Source: Aliterella atlantica CENA595 (GTDB taxonomy: Bacteria; Cyanobacteriota; Cyanobacteriia; Cyanobacteriales; Chroococcidiopsidaceae). From it: a stretch of DNA of 64,000 nucleotides. Where the stretch lies: contig NZ_JYON01000006.1 in the NCBI RefSeq assembly GCF_000952155.1, positions 88,833 through 152,832 on the forward strand, written 5' to 3'. The position numbers and the translations under genes were made by a program. The notes below the pieces were generated by a model. The model was not told the origin of the DNA and ran no database searches. It was given only the letters and a program-made list of their open reading frames with translations. Every line of letters begins with the position of its first letter. Position 1 is the stretch's first letter. This document shows, piece after piece, positions 9,726-18,900 of the stretch.

Positions 9726-9761
9726 TTAAAATGGAAAAATATACTTACAAAAACTGTTATA

Positions 9762-10388
9762 GTGTCATCTTTTAACCATAGCTTGGAGTCTCATACCATT
9801 GACCGCGATCGCGTATTAACTTGGTTAAGAAGTCGCGTACCTCAATCTCGCATCGCTCACATCCTCGGTGTAGAACAAATGGCAATAGAGCTTGCTTGTC
9901 ATTATCAAGTAGATAGACAAAAAGCTGCTGCAGCAGGCTTGCTGCACGATTTGGCAAAGTATTTCAAGCCGCAACTACTATTGGAAATTGCCCGCACTGA
10001 AGGCATAGATATCGATCCAGTCAGTGCTGCTACTCCGCACTTATTACACGCAGATGTCAGCGCGATCGTTGCTAGAGATACCTTTGGCGTAAACGATGCC
10101 GAAATATTGAGTGCGATCGCCAATCACACTTTAGGTAGACCAGGCATGGATAAACTTAGCTGTATCGTATTTTTAGCAGATACTCTAGAACCTGGGCGCG
10201 GCAATACTCCTGAGTTAGAGAGTTTGCGGCAAGTTAGCTATCAAAATTTGGCTAAGGCTGTTTGGTTGACCTGTGACTACTCCTTGAAGTTCTTACTAGA
10301 TACTCACTGCTTAATTCATCCTCGGACAATTGCTACCCGCAACTGTTTTTTGCAAGCAGCCAAAGAGAAACAACCAAGCACTTTGTAG
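9762..10388 (+). CDS. yqeK: HD-domain phosphohydrolase, YqeK family
   Basis: A 208-residue metal-dependent hydrolase. The HD signature GLLHDLAKYF, an upstream His in RIAHILGVEQMA, HLLHADVSA and IANHTLGRPGMDKLSCIVFLADTLEPGR match YqeK, which symmetrically cleaves Ap4A into ADP and helps clear dinucleoside polyphosphates. The start is GTG at 9762. In many bacteria yqeK sits directly upstream of rsfS, as here (rsfS begins 153 bases later), which supports both calls. Confidence 0.88.
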   Translation: MSSFNHSLESHTIDRDRVLTWLRSRVPQSRIAHILGVEQMAIELACHYQVDRQKAAAAGLLHDLAKYFKPQLLLEIARTEGIDIDPVSAATPHLLHADVSAIVARDTFGVNDAEILSAIANHTLGRPGMDKLSCIVFLADTLEPGRGNTPELESLRQVSYQNLAKAVWLTCDYSLKFLLDTHCLIHPRTIATRNCFLQAAKEKQPSTL

Positions 10389-10541
10389 ATTTTGAATCGC
10401 AAATATTAAATTCCTCAACGCTAGCCGCTCAATTTCTGCATAAATACTTGATTTTTGCTAGGATGCAGAAAAACTTTCTCATAATTATTGCCTTTGATTT
10501 GTCCGATTGAATTGCAATATAAATAAACTTTTTGAGGTTTG

Positions 10542-11000
10542 ATGTCAGATTACCCCCAAGCAAATTTACCTTCATCAGTATTTGTGGCTGCCAATACTTC
10601 CACCTCGGCTCAAGAAGGCTTAGATGAAAGTAGAGAACTAGCCTTGAGCGTAGCAAGTGCCGCCGCAGACCGTAAAGCTGGAGACATAGTATTGCTCAAA
10701 GTAGCAGAAGTATCTTACCTAGCTGACTATTTTGTATTAGCAACAGGCTACTCTAGGGTGCAGGTACGAGCGATCGCCCAAGCAGTAGAAGACAAGGTAG
10801 AAGAGAATTTTCTCCGCCGCCCCTTGCGCTCCGAAGGCAAAGCTGAGGGAACGTGGGTGCTGCAAGATTATGGCGATGTCATGGTGCATATCATGATGGC
10901 TAAAGAGCGAGAATTTTACAATCTAGAAGCATTCTGGGGTCATGCCGAAAAAATTGAGTTGCCTGATGACATCGCGCTAGGGGATGAAAAATATGATTGA
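10542..11000 (+). CDS. rsfS: Ribosomal silencing factor
   Basis: RsfS binds uL14 on the 50S subunit and blocks subunit joining when nutrients are short. The core reads LALSVASAAADRKAGDIVLLKVAEVSYLADYFVLATG, then VEDKVEEN, WVLQDYGDVMVHIM and REFYNLEAFWGHAEKI, all family hallmarks. A 30-residue variable N-terminal leader precedes it. I use ATG at 10542 rather than the TTG one codon earlier. The 3' end overlaps the next gene by eight bases, implying one transcript. Confidence 0.93.
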   Translation: MSDYPQANLPSSVFVAANTSTSAQEGLDESRELALSVASAAADRKAGDIVLLKVAEVSYLADYFVLATGYSRVQVRAIAQAVEDKVEENFLRRPLRSEGKAEGTWVLQDYGDVMVHIMMAKEREFYNLEAFWGHAEKIELPDDIALGDEKYD

Positions 11001-11493
11001 GTCAACGCTAGCAGTTTGCCCCGTACCTACAGAACAGCAACCCCTAAATGAGTACGAAGAATTGAAAGAATCAGTCTTTTTTAAGACTTGTACTTTAACT
11101 TGGCAGCAATATGTAACTAAACTTGCTTGGCTGTGGGGTATATCGTGGCTAATAGCTGGACCTGTAGCCGCTGCTAGCTTTGCTCCCCATAAATATATTG
11201 CTCAATTTATCCTGTGCGGTGGTGCGGGGGCGAGTGTGGGCGTACTGTTAGTATTGGTACGAATGTATTTAGGTTGGTCTTATGTAAAAAGTCGCTTGGT
11301 CAACTCGACAATTTTTTATGAAGAGTCGGGCTGGTATGACGGTCAAACCTGGACTAAACCAGAAGAAATACTAACCCGCGATCGCTTAATTGTCACCTAT
11401 CAAGTTCAGCCAATTTTGCACAGACTGCACAAAACTTTTATTGGTTTTGCCTTGATGCTAGGTGCGGGTATTTTTGTTTGGAATTTTTTATAA
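10993..11493 (+). CDS. CGLD27-like membrane protein (DUF1230)
   Basis: About 166 residues with two hydrophobic segments near residues 50-95 (WLWGISWLIAGPVAAASF and FILCGGAGASVGVLLVLV) and a third at the C terminus (FIGFALMLGAGIFVWNFL). The central phrase YVKSRLVNSTIFYEESGWYDGQTWTKP is characteristic of the CGLD27 family, conserved across the green lineage and cyanobacteria; in Arabidopsis it has been linked to iron homeostasis. ATG at 10993 is preferred; an ATG three codons earlier exists. It overlaps rsfS by eight bases and so is probably translationally coupled. Confidence 0.82.
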   Translation: MIESTLAVCPVPTEQQPLNEYEELKESVFFKTCTLTWQQYVTKLAWLWGISWLIAGPVAAASFAPHKYIAQFILCGGAGASVGVLLVLVRMYLGWSYVKSRLVNSTIFYEESGWYDGQTWTKPEEILTRDRLIVTYQVQPILHRLHKTFIGFALMLGAGIFVWNFL

Positions 11494-11535
11494 AACTTTA
11501 GCGATCGCGTCAGCGCAAATGATACATTTTTACCC

Positions 11536-12489
11536 ATGACAAGGGGAAAACGAACTCAAACGGCAGAACTTGAAGTCAGGTTACTGCGTGAAGGCATTAT
11601 CGAATCGAGGCATCTAGTCCAAGCTGTTGTTTGCGATGACCGAGGGCGGGTTTTATCCGTTGCTGGCAATGCGGAAACGGCTACATTTGTGCGATCGGCG
11701 CTGAAGCCATTTCAGGCTTTGGGCGTAACTACAACTGGAACTCTAGAGCGCTACAACTTAAATGACCGAGACTTAGCAATTATCTGTAGTTCCCACAAAG
11801 GGAGTATAGAGCAGGTGCGTCAAGTCTTTAATATTCTCTGGCGGGCTGATATCGATGCTTCTGCCCTGCAATGTCCTATCCCTGAAGGTAGAAGTAGTTC
11901 GCTGCAATACAACTGTTCGGGCAAGCACGCAGGTATGCTAGCTGTATGCCAGCAAAGGCATTGGCCCTTAAATACCTACTTGCAGCACAATCACCCGGTA
12001 CAGCAATTAATTTTTGGCAAAGTTGCAGAATTGCTGCGGATGCCCGCAGCAGAGTTTATTCACGCCCGCGATGACTGCGGTGCGCCAACTTATTTGCTGC
12101 AATTAACCCAAATGGCATCTTTGTATGCTCAACTTGCTTCCGGCATGAGTTTAGATATGGAGCGGATTGTCCGCGCCATGACTCACCATCCGGCACTGGT
12201 GGCAGGAGAGGGCGAGTTTGATACCGAATTAATGCGCTTGACGGAAGGGGAGATTGTCAGCAAAGCTGGGGCTGAGGGTATCCAGTGTATCGGTAGAATC
12301 GGCGAGGGTATGGGTTTGGCAATTAAGGCAATGGACGGCGCTAAACGAGCTAAGTGTGCTGTGGCGATTTATCTGTTGCAACAAATGGGGTGGATTACTC
12401 CTAGCGTTGCCGAAACTATGTCTGAGAGGTTTATGGAGCTAAACAAATTCAAGCGTTTGGAAGTAGTTGGAGAATTATCTATGCTTTAG
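11536..12489 (+). CDS. Asparaginase, Rhizobium-type (AnsA/ReAV family)
   Basis: A 317-residue protein of the thermolabile, rhizobial type of L-asparaginase, unrelated to E. coli AnsB. Family phrases seen are ESRHLVQAVVCDDRGRVL, RSALKPFQAL (catalytic Ser-Lys region of the beta-lactamase-like fold), CSSHKGS, LQYNCSGKHAGMLA and ARDDCGAPTYLL. It should hydrolyse asparagine to aspartate and ammonia in the cytoplasm. ATG at 11536. It ends 40 bases before the initiator tRNA gene on the same strand. Confidence 0.87.
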   Translation: MTRGKRTQTAELEVRLLREGIIESRHLVQAVVCDDRGRVLSVAGNAETATFVRSALKPFQALGVTTTGTLERYNLNDRDLAIICSSHKGSIEQVRQVFNILWRADIDASALQCPIPEGRSSSLQYNCSGKHAGMLAVCQQRHWPLNTYLQHNHPVQQLIFGKVAELLRMPAAEFIHARDDCGAPTYLLQLTQMASLYAQLASGMSLDMERIVRAMTHHPALVAGEGEFDTELMRLTEGEIVSKAGAEGIQCIGRIGEGMGLAIKAMDGAKRAKCAVAIYLLQQMGWITPSVAETMSERFMELNKFKRLEVVGELSML

Positions 12490-12529
12490 TTGTCAATTTT
12501 GATAATAAGGGTTATAGTAGATAAGGCGG

Positions 12530-12847
12530 CGCGGGATAGAGCAGCCTGGTAGCTCGTCGGGCTCAACAAGCAAGATTAACTATACGCTTAAAAGTTAGTT
12601 TTGTGATGGGCGGTACATGAAGTGATTCATGTGCGTTTACTTGTCAAATTCGGGGAAGCCAATAGCGCGGTAATCCCGAACCAAGCTCTAGAAATAGAGA
12701 AGGTGTAGAGACTGGGAGGCAAGCACCCAAACGGTTAAGCCGAGGGTGAAGGGACAGTCCAGACCACAAACTGGTTCATCCAGGCAGTGAAAGCTGTAGA
12801 TGGTAAGCATAACCCGAAGGTCAGTGGTTCAAATCCACTTCCCGCCA
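12530..12847 (+). tRNA. Initiator tRNA-fMet (CAU), interrupted by an intron
   Basis: Exon 1 is 12530-12563 and exon 2 is 12808-12847, giving a 74-nt tRNA without encoded CCA. Acceptor strands CGCGGGA and TCCCGCC pair at six positions and leave C1 opposite C72 unpaired, the initiator hallmark. The D arm is GAGC..GCTC, the anticodon stem TCGGG/CCCGA, the loop CT-CAT-AA, and the T arm AGTGG/CCACT. The 244-nt intron falls between U33 and C34, immediately 5' of the anticodon. An intrinsic terminator follows at 12857. With no other initiator tRNA in view, splicing is presumably needed for this gene to work. Confidence 0.93.
12564..12807 (+). other. Group I intron without ORF (Azoarcus-like, IC3 type)
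   Basis: A 244-nt intron. Exon 1 ends in U and the intron ends in G, as group I introns require. The core closely follows the Azoarcus tRNA-Ile intron as I recall it: CAAATTCGGGGAAGCC (12645-12660), CCAAGC (12681), GAAGGTGTAGAGACT (12699-12713) and GGTGAAGGGACAGTCC (12745-12760). P8 can be drawn as CACCC (12724)/GGGTG (12744). Peripheral hairpins are an 11-bp stem 12571-12581/12593-12603, a 7-bp stem 12615-12621/12626-12632, and CTGG/CCAG near the 3' end. I could not draw a convincing P1 with a U-G pair, so the exact junction rests on tRNA folding. Confidence 0.88.
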
Positions 12848-12856
12848 CTTAATTTA

Positions 12857-12892
12857 CAAAACCCTGCAATACTAAGAGATTGCAGGGTTTTG
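12857..12892 (+). terminator. Intrinsic terminator of the tRNA gene
   Basis: A perfect 14-bp stem (12857-12870 with 12879-12892, built on AACCCTGCAA) and an 8-base loop, with the terminal T run inside the stem and TGTTC after it. It lies between the tRNA exon 2 and the endonuclease gene, so the endonuclease probably has its own promoter or depends on read-through. Confidence 0.85.
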
Positions 12893-12931
12893 TTCTATGC
12901 TGGTTATTAAGAAAAACTTTAATTAGACGTA

Positions 12932-13423
12932 TTGGACACAAAGCTAAGAGGAGATATAGCAGAGCAAGCCGCAGTTCTTCATGCCTTGAAACGTGGTTGG
13001 GGAGTGCTGAAACCTGTAGGAGATAGGCTAGCTTACGATCTAGTCTTTGATGTCTATGAGGTGCTAATCAAAATTCAGGTGAAGTATGCTTGGTGGGACG
13101 AACCTTCTAGTAACTATATTGTAGATAACCGTCGTACTAAGACTAATAGGCGATTGATGATTAGAGAAGGATACAAACAATCGGACTTTGAATTTGCTTT
13201 AGCATACATAGAGCAACTGGATCTATTCTATGTTTTCCCAGTAGATATATTTATTGGCTACGGCAGCGAAATTCATTTAGTAGAAGCTACTAAACGGCAA
13301 AGAAAGACCCGTTCTGCAAATTATCGTGATGCTTGGGGATTAATATTACAAAGAGCTAAACAGAAAGAAGCTTGCGAATCACCGCTTGTTAATCCAGAAA
13401 ATATTGTTATTGAATCTGTATAG
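12932..13423 (+). CDS. PD-(D/E)XK homing endonuclease, I-Ssp6803I-like
   Basis: A 163-residue protein that reads as a close relative of I-Ssp6803I, the restriction-fold homing endonuclease encoded in the tRNA-fMet intron of Synechocystis, which cuts intronless tRNA-fMet genes at the anticodon region. The N-terminal phrase DTKLRGDIAEQAA, then KRGWGVLKPVGDRLAYDLVF, then IKIQVKYAW carry the expected active-site residues E11, D36, Q49 and K51. VDNRRTKTNRR and the late YVFPVDIFIGYGSEIHLVE also fit. The start is TTG at 12932; an in-frame stop lies just upstream. Unlike Synechocystis, the gene is outside the intron, 85 bases past the tRNA, and the frame is intact. Confidence 0.85.
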   Translation: MDTKLRGDIAEQAAVLHALKRGWGVLKPVGDRLAYDLVFDVYEVLIKIQVKYAWWDEPSSNYIVDNRRTKTNRRLMIREGYKQSDFEFALAYIEQLDLFYVFPVDIFIGYGSEIHLVEATKRQRKTRSANYRDAWGLILQRAKQKEACESPLVNPENIVIESV

Positions 13424-13444
13424 CGAAAATCGCTACTCAATTGT

Positions 13445-15910
13445 GTGACTGAGTTAATAAAATACCGTCAATTAGGAATATTGCTGCTGATTTGGCTAGT
13501 GGGTGCGGCTGGTGACTTGTTGTGGTTAGCGCTCGATAATGCTGTCCCTGATTGGGATCGGGCAGATTATTTGACGGGAAGTTTGAATTATTGGCACGCT
13601 TTGCAGCAAGTTCGCTGGCTAGATGGTGATTGGTGGCGCAGTTTTTGGCTGCTTTCTAGTAAAATTCCTCCATTTACTTATACTGCCGCTGGTGCTATTC
13701 AAAGTTGGGTTGGTACTGGTGTAGATCGAGCTATGCTAGTCAATCTACTGTTTAGTGGGGTGCTTTTGAGTGCGGTTTATGGGCTGGGAGTGGAGTTGTT
13801 TGATGCTGAGGTGGGGCTGTGGGCTGCTGGATTATGTCAGCTTATGCCTGGGCTTTATCGGTTGCGATTAGATTTTTTGCTAGATTATCCGCTGGCGGCT
13901 GTTGTTTGTTTGTGTTTTTGGTGTTTGACGGTTTGGAGAGAACGAACTGCCAAGACGCGAAGAGAAGAAGGGACTTGGTGGTGGGCGATCGCTTTTGGGG
14001 CTTCGTTTGGGGTGGCTTTGTTGGTGAAGCAGACGGCTTTGTTGTTTTTGCTGATACCGATTGTTTGGGTTGGGGTAGAGGCGGTTGTAGGGAAGCGCTG
14101 GAAACTGCTGTTGCAGTTAGCGGTTGCTTTGGTTGTGGCGCTGGCGATTTGTGGTTTTTGGTATCGGGTTAATTGGCTGTTTGTGTTGACTTCTGGGAAA
14201 CGGGCGACGATTGATTCGGCGATCGCGGAAAATGACCCAGCTTTGGATAGTTTGGCTGCTTGGTCTTATTATTGGCAGGTTTTACCTTATCAGGTTTCTT
14301 GGTTGTTGCTGGTTGTGCCGATTGGTGGTTGGCTGCTTTTTGGCTGGTGGCGATCGCGTAGGCGGGAAAAGAAATTTTTTGATGCTCGGTTTGGTTGGTT
14401 GATGGTTTTTTGGCTGGGTGCTTATTTACTGTGTTCTTTGAATGTAAATAAGGATAGTCGTTATGTTTTGCCTTATTTGCCTGTAGTGGCGCTGTTTCTA
14501 GCTTATGGGTTGAGGTTTTGGGCTGGGCGTTTGGCTGCTGTTCGTTGGGTTACTCTTGGTTTTGCTGGGTTGTTGATGTTGCTGAATTTGTATCCTGTTG
14601 GCGGTTTGGGTAATGCTTTAACGGCTGTTTTTAGTCCTTATGCTCAACATTATGCTTACTTGAAGCCAGAATTGCCTCATCGTCAGGTAATTGGGGAAAT
14701 TGTCCGCCAGCAACCTTATTTACGTTCTACTTTGGGTGTGTTGCCTTCGACGGCAGAATTTAATCAACATAATTTTAACTATTTTGGCGCTTTGCAGAAT
14801 TTTCAGGTTTATGGTCGTCAGGTGGGTACTAGGGAAAAGCAGATTGATCGAGATGCGCGTAGTATCAACTGGTTTTTGACTAAATCAGGGGATCAAGGCT
14901 CGGTTTCTGATGTTCAAGCCAAAATGGTAGCTGCTGTTGAGCGATCGCCTGATTTTCAATTAGATCGTAGTTGGCAATTACCGGATAGTACCTTAAATCT
15001 TTATCGTCGCCGAGTGATTCCTGTAGAAGTGCAGGAAGGTGGACACAGGGGGATCGCCCTATCGCAAGTTACTGTACCAGCAAGTTCTCCGCCTGGAGTA
15101 GCTGTACCTGTAACTTATGAATGGTCTGGATCTTGGGACAATCTACGTTCTGGCTTAGTGCTGCTAAGTTGGGAAAATCAGCAAAATGCTACTGGCTGGT
15201 TGCACGATCGCGCTCTGGGTATGGGGAATTTGTATAGCGGTACTGCACTCCAAGGCGATCGCCAGTTTCATGTTACCGAACGCTTGGCGATGCTACCGCC
15301 ACAAGATACGCCTCCAGGAATTTATACGCTTAAATCTGCTACTTATTTAAACCGATTTACTGGCGAGAGTTATGCAATTTCTGTCCCGCCTGTGAAGTTA
15401 GAGATTAACTCTGCTAGCAAGGCTGTTTCAGCGCCAGAATTAGATTTGGCTACTCAATTACGAACTTTAGCTGCAAGTTTGCCTCAAGGAACTAAGGTAA
15501 TTGAGTCTATATTTGCCGAAGTTGCGCGGATCAATCAGTACGATCCGATTCAAGACTACCTCAAACAAGTCGAGTTGACGATGAAATATCGGCTAAAGTC
15601 AGAACCAGCAAATCCTGCTTGGGCTTATGCTCTAGCTTTATCAGAGGTGCTGCAAAGAGATGTTGATGGCGCGATCGCAGCTTTAGAGCAAGTAACTAAG
15701 CTAGACGAGCAAAATCCCTACGCTCATGCTTATCTAGCGTTTGTGCGTCTCTACAATTTTCAACCCCGTTTTGCCCAAATATCTATCGATCGGGCGCTAA
15801 CACTTAACCCCAATATCAAAGAATTGCAACTTCTTGATGCCATTGCGGCTTTAATGCAGGGTAATTTAATTAAAGTTTGGCATTATCTACCTCTAATTAA
15901 ATCCCTTTAA
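13445..15910 (+). CDS. Membrane glycosyltransferase (GT39/ArnT-like) with C-terminal TPR
   Basis: An 821-residue polytopic membrane protein. About 11 hydrophobic segments fill residues 1-390; the first periplasmic loop carries the acidic WDRADYLTG pattern where GT-C enzymes of the GT39/ArnT/PMT type keep their catalytic Asp. Such enzymes move a sugar from a polyprenyl-phosphate carrier onto lipid or protein. After residue 500 a beta-rich soluble domain (GIALSQVTVPASSPPGVAVPV) and then TPR-like repeats (ANPAWAYALALSEVLQRDVDGAI, NPYAHAYLAFVRLYNFQP) follow. Start GTG at 13445. The coding strand of the membrane half is unusually G/T-rich (TTGGTTGGTT-like runs), unlike the flanking genes. Confidence 0.75.
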   Translation: MTELIKYRQLGILLLIWLVGAAGDLLWLALDNAVPDWDRADYLTGSLNYWHALQQVRWLDGDWWRSFWLLSSKIPPFTYTAAGAIQSWVGTGVDRAMLVNLLFSGVLLSAVYGLGVELFDAEVGLWAAGLCQLMPGLYRLRLDFLLDYPLAAVVCLCFWCLTVWRERTAKTRREEGTWWWAIAFGASFGVALLVKQTALLFLLIPIVWVGVEAVVGKRWKLLLQLAVALVVALAICGFWYRVNWLFVLTSGKRATIDSAIAENDPALDSLAAWSYYWQVLPYQVSWLLLVVPIGGWLLFGWWRSRRREKKFFDARFGWLMVFWLGAYLLCSLNVNKDSRYVLPYLPVVALFLAYGLRFWAGRLAAVRWVTLGFAGLLMLLNLYPVGGLGNALTAVFSPYAQHYAYLKPELPHRQVIGEIVRQQPYLRSTLGVLPSTAEFNQHNFNYFGALQNFQVYGRQVGTREKQIDRDARSINWFLTKSGDQGSVSDVQAKMVAAVERSPDFQLDRSWQLPDSTLNLYRRRVIPVEVQEGGHRGIALSQVTVPASSPPGVAVPVTYEWSGSWDNLRSGLVLLSWENQQNATGWLHDRALGMGNLYSGTALQGDRQFHVTERLAMLPPQDTPPGIYTLKSATYLNRFTGESYAISVPPVKLEINSASKAVSAPELDLATQLRTLAASLPQGTKVIESIFAEVARINQYDPIQDYLKQVELTMKYRLKSEPANPAWAYALALSEVLQRDVDGAIAALEQVTKLDEQNPYAHAYLAFVRLYNFQPRFAQISIDRALTLNPNIKELQLLDAIAALMQGNLIKVWHYLPLIKSL

Positions 15911-15911
15911 T

Positions 15912-18900
15912 CTATTGCAAATGTCGCATCAAGATTGACTCTAATTGGGGAATGCCAAAAGGCTTGCTGAGATAATCGTCAGCGCCAGCTTCTAAGCATA
16001 GATCGCGATCGCCTACCATTGCCATAGCTGTGACCATTACTACTGGTAAATGCCTCAAATCTGGTTCTTGACGCAAACAGCAAATTAAATCTAAGCCTGT
16101 CACTTCATCGCGCAGTTGTACGTCTAAAAGAATTAAATCTGGAGCGAAGCGTCTGACTCGCTCTAAAAAATTACTCGCATCTGCTGCATATTCAATCTCG
16201 TAGCCGATCGCTTCTAGATAATCTTGCAATAGCATGGCAGTGCAATCATCATCTTCAACAATCATAATCCGTTTGGGTGCTTGCAGTCGTGGCGATTGCT
16301 CTTGTTCGCTGCAAACACCGTCGTTGCAAGATAAAACAGTTGTCGCATCGGTTGGTAAAAACAGTGTGAATTGGCTGCCTTTACCTAATGTTGATTGTAC
16401 GGTTACGTCGCCACCGTGTAGTTGAGCTAGTTTGCGTGTCAAAGCAAGTCCCAAGCCCGTTCCTTCATATTGACGATTTAAGCGGCTGTCGAGTTGTTTG
16501 AACGGTTGAAATAAAAACTTTATTTGCGCTGGAGCGATGCCAATGCCTGTATCTGATACTGTAAAAGCAATACCTTGGGGTACTTGTTGAATCCGCAAGG
16601 ATACTGTGCCTGCTGGAGTAAATTTCACTGCATTTGTCAGCAGATTGAGTAACATTTGTTTAACTCGACGCTCGTCACCTATACAGGTGTCAACTTGCGG
16701 ATCGATTTGATGAATTAATTGCAGTCCTTTGGCTTGAGCGCGATCGCGTACTAATGCCAAACAAGCATCTGACAGTTCTTTCACATCTAAAGGTACGCGC
16801 GTAAGTTCTTCTCTTCCTGCTTCTACTTTGGATAAGTCGAGAATGTCATTTATAAGTGCCAAAAGGTGTTCGCCGCTGCTATGAATGCAACTTATATATT
16901 CTTTTTGCTTGGCATTAACTTCACCAAAAATTTCTTGTTCTAATAACTGCGACAATCCTAGAATCGCATTTAAAGGTGTTCGCAGTTCGTGACTCATTGT
17001 TGCGAGAAACTCACTTTTTGCTCTACTTCCCGCTTCTGCGGCTTCTTTCCTGTCGCGCAAAGCACTTTCTATTTGTTTGCGATCGGTAATGTCTCGCACA
17101 ATACTTATTACTTCGTCATCGCCACTTGCCACAATTCGCGCTTCGTAATCGTGTAATTTGCCGTTAACTGGCAACTGATATTCAACTGCTTGAGGTTCGC
17201 CAGTAGATAATGTTCGCTCGATGCGTAACATTAGTTGCTGAGCTATGGCTTGTGGCAGTATATTCTCAATTTGTTTGCCGAGAAATTGACTAGGAGTAGT
17301 ATATAAGTCGCTATCTTTTGCCGCTTTAAAGTCTAATACTGTGCCATTTCTATCCAATCGAAATATTAAGTCAGGGATAGCATCTAATAAAGCTCGGTTT
17401 TTTGCTTCGCTTTTGCCTAAAGCTTCCTCGGCTGATGTTTGCTCGGTAATGTTGTTAAGAGTGCCGGAAATGCCAATAATTGTACCATCGCTATCTACAA
17501 TCGGTCGGGCATAAACTTCTAGCCAACAGTAGCCGCTATTAGCTGTTAGATAGCGCACTTCATTGCGACAAAAATCTTTTTGGCATTCTAGTAGCGGCGC
17601 AAATAGCTTGATATTTAGTTGGCGATCGTCTGGATGAACGTAATTTAAGTAGTTTTCGCCTATACTTTCGCCAATGCTGTAACCTGTAATTTCTAACCAA
17701 GCAGGATTTAAAAATGTCCAGCAGCCTGCTATGTCGATCTGAAAAATTACTTCTTTGAGGTTGTCTACTACCGAGCGGTAATTTTGTTCGCTTTGGTGCA
17801 ACGCGGCTAAAGTCCGTCTGTGGACGATCGCGCTGCCAATGCTAGCGGCGGCGGCTGCTAAAATTAGTTGTTCGGTTTCCGTCCATTGGCGATCGCTATG
17901 GCAATCATCAAAACCGATAAATCCCCAAAATTCTCCAGCAACAAATATTGGTACTGCTAATACAGAGATGATGTTTTGCGCTTGGAAAATTTCCCGCTCG
18001 TCTGGGGGAAAATTTCGGACTAAGTTGCTTAAAGTTTGCCCTTGCGTCAGCGTCTCGTACCAGCGCGGAAATAAGCAAGCAAACGGCAAATTTTGGAATA
18101 TAGGGTTATTAATTTGACCTTCGACTGGAGATTGACACCATTCAAAGCGCCGACTCATCAACGGTTCTTTTGTCAAGCGATCGCTATGACTTTCAAATAT
18201 ATATACCCGATCTACTCCGCACGCTTTACCTAAGCTAGCAAGAGATTCGTTAATGGCACAGGAAAAATCTTGAGTAGTAAGCAGATGATTTGTAGCACGA
18301 GCAACGCCTGCAAGCAATCGCCCGCAGGATCTTTGAGTAACTTCTGTTTGCTTGCGTTCTTTAATATCGCGTTTGATGCCGACATAACTCAATACTTCAC
18401 CCTCACGACTTTTTACAGCGAAGGTTGATAAGTCTAGAGGATTTACTATGCCATTTTTAGCAATGCTACAAACTTCTCCATGATAACTACCGCACTCTTC
18501 TAGAACTCTAAGTATTTGCGCGAACTCTGTATCGCCTAAATGAAGTGCTGGTGTTTTGCCTAAAAGTTCCTCGTCAGAGTAACCCAATAGTAAGCGATGA
18601 GCTTCGTTTTGTCCTAAGTAGTAGCCTTGAGGGTCAATAATTGCGATTGCATCGTTGGCATTAGCAATAATTTCTTTGTACAATTTTAAGTCTGCTACTA
18701 ATTGCTGGCGTTCTGTAACATCTTTTTGAGTTAAGTTTAGTTGGTTTTGTAAGCTGCCTAGTTGGATGGCGATCGCTATTTGAACTACAAGTTCGTTTAA
18801 AAAATTTATTTCCGCTATTTTCCACTGACGGCAGTTAGATTGCGCTAACTCCAGCAATCCCCACAATTTGTTACTCTCAATAATTGGTAATATCAACTGT

